Shown here: piece by piece, positions 23,701 through 25,139 of the stretch
Layout of the letters: each line of letters opens with the position of its first letter
Position numbering within the stretch: position 1 is the stretch's first letter
Assembly: GCA_030625995.1 (NCBI GenBank)
Contig: DAOUPU010000015.1
Span: 1 to 25,139 of the forward strand
Direction of reading: 5' to 3'
Source: Flavobacteriaceae bacterium
Lineage (GTDB): Bacteria > Bacteroidota > Bacteroidia > Flavobacteriales > Flavobacteriaceae
DNA length: 25,139 bases
Notes under the pieces: model-generated
Told to the model about the DNA's origin: nothing
Seen by the model: the letters and a program-made list of their open reading frames with translations, nothing else
The model's database searches: none
Program-made: the position numbers and the translations under genes

Positions 23701-23729
23701 TTTGAATTTAGTTTTTTGTAGTACCTTTG
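23701..23729 (+). promoter_or_regulatory. promoter of the T9SS-exported protein gene
   Basis: TTTG (23701-23704) and TACCTTTG (23722-23729) are 17 nt apart; an adjoining TTG at 23698-23700 gives 21 nt. Both boxes match the Bacteroidota consensus, 30 nt before ATG 23760. Confidence 0.6.
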
Positions 23730-23759
23730 ATCTAAATTGCTAATTTTAAATCCCCTGCT

Positions 23760-25139
23760 ATGAAAAGAAAGCTACTATTATTAGTACTGTTTCTTGGTAC
23801 TTCTTATTTTGCAAAATCACAAGTAATTGATGTTATCGGTAAAGGTGTATATGGTAAAACTGCTGCAACTATTGAATTAACCGATCTTGACAACATAAAT
23901 CATGTTGATGCCGTCGTGATCTCAAAAGGATTATATTCTGTACCCAATTCAAATGGAGTTGAATTTGATAATTCGGACACCGCGTCTTCTACATGGAGTG
24001 CCGTGGATGAATATAATTCTCCTGTTTTCGACCCATCGGTTGGTTCTTATTCAAGAACATTTAATAGTTTAATTGATAAGAATATTAATGTAACAATCCA
24101 GGAACCTATAAAAAATTATGTGCATTCATTTTTTACATATATCTACAGAGATATAGCAGAAGCTTCCTATATAAGTTTCGCAAATTTGAAGTCATCTTTT
24201 ATATATCACAATGGCTCAACTGATCCGGTAGTTTATGAAATACCTATTAATTCTGCTTCAACTACTAGGAACATTATGGTTAAAATTCCTATTACAGAAC
24301 TAGATAAAACAGATAGAATGATGGTAATCAACATTGAAGCCGGGCCCTCTATATCTGAACAATATATAGAAACTACCTGGGGTGCGGATAGTGGTAATTC
24401 GTTTTTACTAGGTGAGTATGTTTTAGAAAATGTCCCTGGTGATGTGACTAATATTGTCATAAGTATTTATTCTCCTAATAAAGATGATATGAAGGATGGA
24501 GATTCATTTTTCATAAGTGGAGTTGTTGTAGATGTTGATAAAGTACCTGAGGGCTGCACTTTAACACAGGGTTACTGGAAAAATCATTCGGACTGTTCTA
24601 GAAATGGAAATGGACCTGAGAGAGATGAAAATTGGGATAAAATACCCGGCGGTGAGGCTGAGGAAACCATTTTCTTTTTATCAAAACAAGACTATTGTGA
24701 AGTTTTTGACACGAATTCAGGAAAAGGTGGTAAATATTATATTTTAGCACACCAATATATGGCGGCAGAGTTAAATATTTTAGCCGGTGCAAATCCAACA
24801 GAGGTTCAGGTGGCCTTTGACCAAGCAACTTCTTTTTTAGAGGCTAATTCTCCAAGTGAAGTAAAGGGAAATGAGGAATTGGAAGGAATATGTGTTGCAT
24901 TAGGTGGAATTCTTGACGACTACAATAATGGACGAATCGGACCCGGCCACTGTGATGAGATCAGCAGTAGCTCAAAAATATTAAACGTTGATGAACTGGA
25001 TTCCTTTGATAGTAATGTTAAAATTTATCCTAATCCGGTTGCTTCGGTTGGTAAAATTAACTTTATACCAAATCAGAATGCTGAAACAACTGTTGAGATA
25101 TACAATATATTAGGTCAAAAAATTCGTGTGTTATACCAT
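23760..25139 (+). CDS. T9SS-exported protein with GYWKNH domain, 3' truncated
   Basis: Open from ATG 23760 to the window edge, 460 codons with no stop. The signal peptide covers about residues 1-21 (MKRKLLLLVLFLGTSYFAKS). A beta-rich N-terminal region of about 240 residues follows. Next comes GCTLTQGYWKNHSDC (about 264-278) opening a domain rich in acidic residues, with YYILAHQYMAAELNILAGA and paired cysteines further on. This GYWKNH/LAHQ..AA.LN pattern recurs in secreted proteins of many bacteria, with no known activity. Near the end, VKIYPNPVASVGKINF and the following VEIYNILGQKIRVL form the start of a type A Por-secretion sorting domain. The protein should therefore leave the cell by the type IX system and stay on the surface or be released. 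The C-terminal residues are outside the window. Confidence 0.85.
   Translation, partial: MKRKLLLLVLFLGTSYFAKSQVIDVIGKGVYGKTAATIELTDLDNINHVDAVVISKGLYSVPNSNGVEFDNSDTASSTWSAVDEYNSPVFDPSVGSYSRTFNSLIDKNINVTIQEPIKNYVHSFFTYIYRDIAEASYISFANLKSSFIYHNGSTDPVVYEIPINSASTTRNIMVKIPITELDKTDRMMVINIEAGPSISEQYIETTWGADSGNSFLLGEYVLENVPGDVTNIVISIYSPNKDDMKDGDSFFISGVVVDVDKVPEGCTLTQGYWKNHSDCSRNGNGPERDENWDKIPGGEAEETIFFLSKQDYCEVFDTNSGKGGKYYILAHQYMAAELNILAGANPTEVQVAFDQATSFLEANSPSEVKGNEELEGICVALGGILDDYNNGRIGPGHCDEISSSSKILNVDELDSFDSNVKIYPNPVASVGKINFIPNQNAETTVEIYNILGQKIRVLYH

Overview
This is an AT-rich window from a member of the Bacteroidota, most likely a flavobacterium and probably marine. Four things point there. Nine genes have a TAnnTTTG -7 box close upstream, the Bacteroidota housekeeping promoter motif, and clear Shine-Dalgarno sites are scarce. 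The protein families also fit: an S46 dipeptidyl-peptidase, a type IX secretion (T9SS) sorting domain, a choice-of-anchor B protein, and a Bacteroidota-style PII. The species cannot be named from the sequence.

Layout. 1-759 is the 3' part of a choice-of-anchor B (LVIVD-repeat) surface protein. 944-6574 is on the minus strand: pyruvate phosphate dikinase (ppdK) with two hairpins behind it, then a probable two-gene operon of a membrane-anchored TPR protein and a Gfo/Idh/MocA oxidoreductase. 6794-8923 is an S46 exopeptidase of the DPP11 (Asp/Glu-specific) type. 8978-11041 is a minus-strand operon: an SPFH/band-7 membrane protein, two 54-aa DUF4177-like proteins separated by a fossil fragment of the SPFH gene, a two-TM membrane protein, and a 56-aa ribbon-helix-helix (Arc-like) protein. 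11341-14114 is an ammonium operon: outer-membrane beta-barrel porin, PII regulator and ammonium transporter.

14199-16191 holds an S1/P1 nuclease, a 508-bp stretch with no gene, and a VanX-family D,D-dipeptidase. htpG follows on the minus strand, then a lone FabH-type ketoacyl synthase and a convergent MORN-repeat secreted protein. 20305-22406 holds a 44-aa membrane protein overlapping a helical protein, then purB. A small lipoprotein, a TerC-family membrane protein and the 5' part of a T9SS-exported protein with a GYWKNH motif end the window.

Most of the window is ordinary flavobacterial core and near-core genome: PEP/pyruvate metabolism, purine synthesis, chaperone, peptide and nucleic-acid scavenging, ammonium uptake. 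The most unusual part is the SPFH operon. By my reading it contains a diverged tandem duplication of about 270 bp that left a second DUF4177 paralogue and an 87-bp SPFH gene relic. Four small genes there and elsewhere (56, 54, 54 and 44 aa) are easy to miss. Two annotated-looking starts (TTG at 14178 and 21036) overlap promoter -7 boxes and should move to ATG at 14199 and 21063.
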